A DNA stretch of 8,485 nucleotides from Erythrobacter sp. (GTDB lineage Bacteria; Pseudomonadota; Alphaproteobacteria; Sphingomonadales; Sphingomonadaceae): NCBI GenBank assembly GCA_002695185.1, contig NZOF01000019.1, positions 1 through 8,485 on the forward strand, in the 5' to 3' direction. How positions within the stretch are numbered: the first letter of the stretch is position 1; each line of letters opens with the position of its first letter. The translations under genes and the position numbers were made by a program. The notes beneath the pieces are model-generated. The model saw nothing but the letters and a program-made list of their open reading frames with translations. It was not told the DNA's origin and made no database searches. This document shows positions 6,743 to 8,485 of this stretch, in pieces.

Positions 6743-6784
6743 TGGTCCACGCGTCGCTGCCCGGCATCTGGTGCCACGCGTCGC
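6743..6784. repeat. Direct repeat CCACGCGTCGC, 27-base period
   Basis: CCACGCGTCGC occurs at 6747-6757 and again at 6774-6784, each preceded by TGGT (6743-6746) or TGGTG (6769-6773). The exact 11-base match, 27 bases apart, contains the ACGCGT palindrome. Tandem operator sites for one regulator would explain it, but no known regulator is assigned. Confidence 0.45.
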
Positions 6785-6796
6785 AACGGCCCACTC

Positions 6797-6817
6797 AATC
6801 GAGCTTAAAATTCGATT
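6797..6817. repeat. AATCGA-N9-TCGATT dyad
   Basis: AATCGA (6797-6802) and TCGATT (6812-6817) are exact inverted repeats around an AT-rich 9-base centre (GCTTAAAAT). This is a short dyad that could be an operator half-site pair. It could also be chance. Confidence 0.25.
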
Positions 6818-6846
6818 ACCCCCTTGCGCCGGGGTCCCGACTGATT

Positions 6847-6858
6847 CACTATTTAGTG
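6847..6858. promoter_or_regulatory. CACTATTTAGTG dyad, resembling a shortened NrdR box
   Basis: CACTA (6847-6851) and TAGTG (6854-6858) are exact inverted repeats around TT. An outer CCGAC (6837-6841) and GTCGG (6859-6863) could extend the stem to 10 bp with a 5-base bulge (TGATT). NrdR boxes upstream of ribonucleotide reductase genes follow roughly ACACwATATATwGTGT. The arms here match (CACTA/TAGTG) but the centre is two bases short, and I see no clear second box at the usual spacing of about 31-32 bases. NrdR control is therefore possible, not shown. Confidence 0.35.
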
Positions 6859-7017
6859 GTCGGTTGCCCGGGGGTACCCACAAGACCTAGCTTTGAGCGC
6901 CTTTCTCCCCATATGGAGTGCAGGGCAGTTCCCGGCCGGTCTGTGGAGAAAAAGGGGAGAAGTTTTCGCCCTTTCCCATGGCTCCCGGTGCTAGGCGGGA
7001 CGGCAGTTCGCCGACTC

Positions 7018-7032
7018 GAACACATAGCGAAC
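7018..7032. promoter_or_regulatory. Candidate LexA (SOS) box GAAC-N7-GAAC
   Basis: GAAC (7018-7021), seven bases ACATAGC, then GAAC (7029-7032) match exactly the alphaproteobacterial LexA operator, known as GTTC-N7-GTTC on the other strand. The box ends 49 bases before the nrdA ATG, a plausible operator position. An inverted GTTCG (7006-7010) overlaps to give GTTCG-N6-CGAAC. Two more GAAC tetramers (7059-7062, 7068-7071) have N5 spacing and do not fit. LexA repression of nrdA with induction on DNA damage is inferred. Confidence 0.6.
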
Positions 7033-7081
7033 GGCGGGGCCTTGACCCGGCTGGCAACGAACAGACGGAACGGTGGGCTCA

Positions 7082-8485
7082 ATGGATTTCAAAGGCGGAG
7101 ACGAAGCGGCGATGGGACTCGATCTGGATACGCAGGATGCGGCCGAAGACACGGCGCCCGCCAACACCGAATCCGCCAAAACCGATAAGGCAATGAACAT
7201 GGCGAAGCAGGATCATGGCAGCGAAGAACTCGTCGCCGAGAAGGCCGGACAGGCAATGGCAGGCGCCATGGCCGAAGTCGCCAAGGCTTCGGTCAAGGAA
7301 GACAGCAAGAAAGTGCTCGACCGCCGGTTCGACGTGAAGACGGACAGCAGCCGCGACGATCTGCTGACCGCTTTCGGCAAGGAAACGCTGGAAGACCGCT
7401 ACCTGCTGCCCGGCGAAAGCTATCAGGATCTGTTCGCCCGCGTTGCCGATGCGTTCGCCGACGATGCCGATCATGCCCAGCGGCTGTACGATTACATTTC
7501 CAGGCTGTGGTTCATGCCGGCAACGCCCGTGCTGTCGAACGGCGGCACCCAGCGCGGCCTGCCGATTTCGTGCTATCTCAACTCGGTATCCGACAGCCTC
7601 GACGGCATCGTGAACACCTGGAACGAGAACGTCTGGCTCGCCTCGAAGGGCGGCGGCATCGGCACCTATTGGGGCAATGTCCGCGGCATCGGCGAACCGG
7701 TCGGCCTCAACGGCAAGACCAGCGGGATCATCCCCTTCGTGCGCGTAATGGACAGCCTCACGCTCGCCATCAGCCAGGGCTCGCTGCGCCGCGGTTCGGC
7801 CGCCTGCTACATCGACGTGACCCATCCGGAAATCGAGGAATTCCTCGAAATCCGTAAACCTTCGGGCGATTTCAACCGCAAGGCGCTGAATCTGCACCAC
7901 GGCGTGCTGCTGACCGATGCCTTCATGGAAGCGGTCCGCAATGGCGAGGAATTCGAACTCATAAGCCCGAAGGACGGCAGCGTCCGCAAGACGGTGGATG
8001 CGCGCGGCCTGTTCCAGAAGCTGGTCGAAACCCGCCTTGCCACGGGCGAGCCTTACATCGTCTTCTCCGACACGGTGAACCGGATGATGCCCAAGCATCA
8101 CCGCGAGCTGGGCCTCAAGGTTTCCACCTCGAACCTGTGCGCCGAAATCACCCTGCCGACCGGTATCGACCACCTCGGCAACGATCGCACCGCGGTGTGC
8201 TGTCTGTCCTCGCTCAACATCGAGAAGTGGGACGAATGGAACGCCGACAAGCAGTTCATCGAGGACGTCATGCGCTTCCTCGACAACGTGCTGCAGAACT
8301 ATATCGACCGCGCGCCCGACGAAATGGCACGCGCACGCTACAGCGCCGAACGCGAACGCAGCGTGGGCCTCGGCGTGATGGGCTTCCACTCCTTCCTCCA
8401 GCAGAAGGGCATCGGCTTCGAAAGCCCGATGGCCAAGGTCTGGAACCTGAAGATGTTCAAGCACATCCAGTCCAAGGCTTCCGAA
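7082..8485 (+). CDS. nrdA: Class I ribonucleoside-diphosphate reductase, alpha subunit (3' end cut by window edge)
   Basis: This catalytic subunit reduces ribonucleotides to deoxyribonucleotides for DNA synthesis, with a radical-generating NrdB partner. All 468 codons to the edge are open. After a low-complexity, Ala/Lys/Glu-rich N-terminal stretch of about 85 residues come FMPATPVLSNGGTQRGLPISCYLNSV (C164, redox cysteine), ASKGGGIGTYWGN, SQGSLRRGSAACYID, and the active-site STSNLCAEITLPT with N351, C353 (radical cysteine) and E355. AVCCLSSLNIE follows; C373 aligns with the second redox cysteine. These match the class I catalytic set (E. coli C225, N437, C439, E441, C462). I see no N-terminal ATP-cone, the usual overall-activity site. 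The C-terminal shuttle cysteines and nrdB lie beyond the window. The ATG at 7082 has a weak GGTGGG upstream; an in-frame ATG at 7112, after GGCGGAG, is an alternative. The upstream region is unusually long and motif-rich. Confidence 0.94.
   Translation, partial: MDFKGGDEAAMGLDLDTQDAAEDTAPANTESAKTDKAMNMAKQDHGSEELVAEKAGQAMAGAMAEVAKASVKEDSKKVLDRRFDVKTDSSRDDLLTAFGKETLEDRYLLPGESYQDLFARVADAFADDADHAQRLYDYISRLWFMPATPVLSNGGTQRGLPISCYLNSVSDSLDGIVNTWNENVWLASKGGGIGTYWGNVRGIGEPVGLNGKTSGIIPFVRVMDSLTLAISQGSLRRGSAACYIDVTHPEIEEFLEIRKPSGDFNRKALNLHHGVLLTDAFMEAVRNGEEFELISPKDGSVRKTVDARGLFQKLVETRLATGEPYIVFSDTVNRMMPKHHRELGLKVSTSNLCAEITLPTGIDHLGNDRTAVCCLSSLNIEKWDEWNADKQFIEDVMRFLDNVLQNYIDRAPDEMARARYSAERERSVGLGVMGFHSFLQQKGIGFESPMAKVWNLKMFKHIQSKASE

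Larger units (their letters stand above)
6505..7081. other. Non-coding, repeat- and dyad-rich upstream region of nrdA
   Basis: These 577 bases hold no convincing gene. The open frames crossing them (for example plus 6588-6890 and 6682-7188) have biased composition and no recognisable motif. The region is more AT-rich in its middle (three T-tracts at 6679-6683, 6693-6699 and 6711-6715). It contains a 15-base palindrome, an 11-base direct repeat, several dyads, six GANTC sites (6534, 6553, 6627, 6648, 6843, 7013), a near-match DnaA box and a LexA-type box. I could not place a confident promoter. A long structured leader for nrdA, a small RNA, or simply a large control region are all possible. 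Confidence 0.6.

Noticed and set aside
7059..7071. Second LexA box GAAC-N5-GAAC
   Set aside because: The spacing is N5 rather than the required N7, so it does not fit the known operator.
6588..7188. Plus-strand open frames 6588-6890 and 6682-7188 as possible genes
   Set aside because: They have no ribosome site, no recognisable domain and coding-unlike composition, and the second runs into nrdA in another frame.
7079..8464. Long minus-strand open frame (461 codons) opposite nrdA
   Set aside because: It mirrors the nrdA codon pattern; the plus strand carries every class I RNR catalytic motif.
1..8485. CRISPR arrays, mobile elements, tRNA/rRNA, phage or defence genes
   Set aside because: No regularly spaced repeats, transposase or integrase motifs, cloverleaf-like sequence or defence domains were seen. 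The coding content is core metabolism and signalling.

Overview
This is a high-GC chromosomal window that looks like an alphaproteobacterium of the order Sphingomonadales, perhaps Erythrobacteraceae. That placement rests on the protein flavour (a zf-CHCC protein of the NDUFS6 type next to tldD, and a short class I NrdA without an ATP-cone) and on alphaproteobacterial regulatory motifs between genes: a GAAC-N7-GAAC SOS box, GANTC clusters and a TTAACCAT CtrA half-site. It is an inference; no rRNA or other marker gene is present. I see no tRNA, rRNA, CRISPR array, insertion sequence, phage gene or attachment site.

Layout. Positions 1-1352 (minus) hold the TldD metalloprotease, cut by the left edge just after its third zinc ligand. 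Upstream on the same strand, 1430-1690 encodes a small zf-CHCC zinc protein. Divergent from it, 1744-2682 (plus) encodes an ABC ATPase with no permease beside it. It ends in a perfect hairpin that contains its stop codon and faces a convergent 62-residue cysteine-containing protein at 2703-2891 (minus). That small gene and nadB (3034-4617, plus, L-aspartate oxidase) share a divergent promoter region with four GANTC sites and a CtrA-type half-site. A membrane GGDEF diguanylate cyclase (4668-5504) and an alpha/beta hydrolase (5611-6504) follow on the plus strand. A 577-base non-coding stretch (6505-7081), rich in dyads and repeats, precedes nrdA (7082 to the right edge).

The genes are mostly unrelated core functions: peptide maturation or proteolysis, membrane transport, de novo NAD synthesis, c-di-GMP signalling, ester hydrolysis and dNTP supply. 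They do not form an evident new system. The interest lies between genes. The nrdA upstream region carries an exact alphaproteobacterial LexA-type box, a dyad resembling a shortened NrdR box, an 11-base direct repeat, a 15-base palindrome and a near-match DnaA box, suggesting layered DNA-damage and cell-cycle control of ribonucleotide reduction. The nadB divergent region has the clearest CcrM/CtrA-like signature. All regulatory readings are motif-based and unproven.
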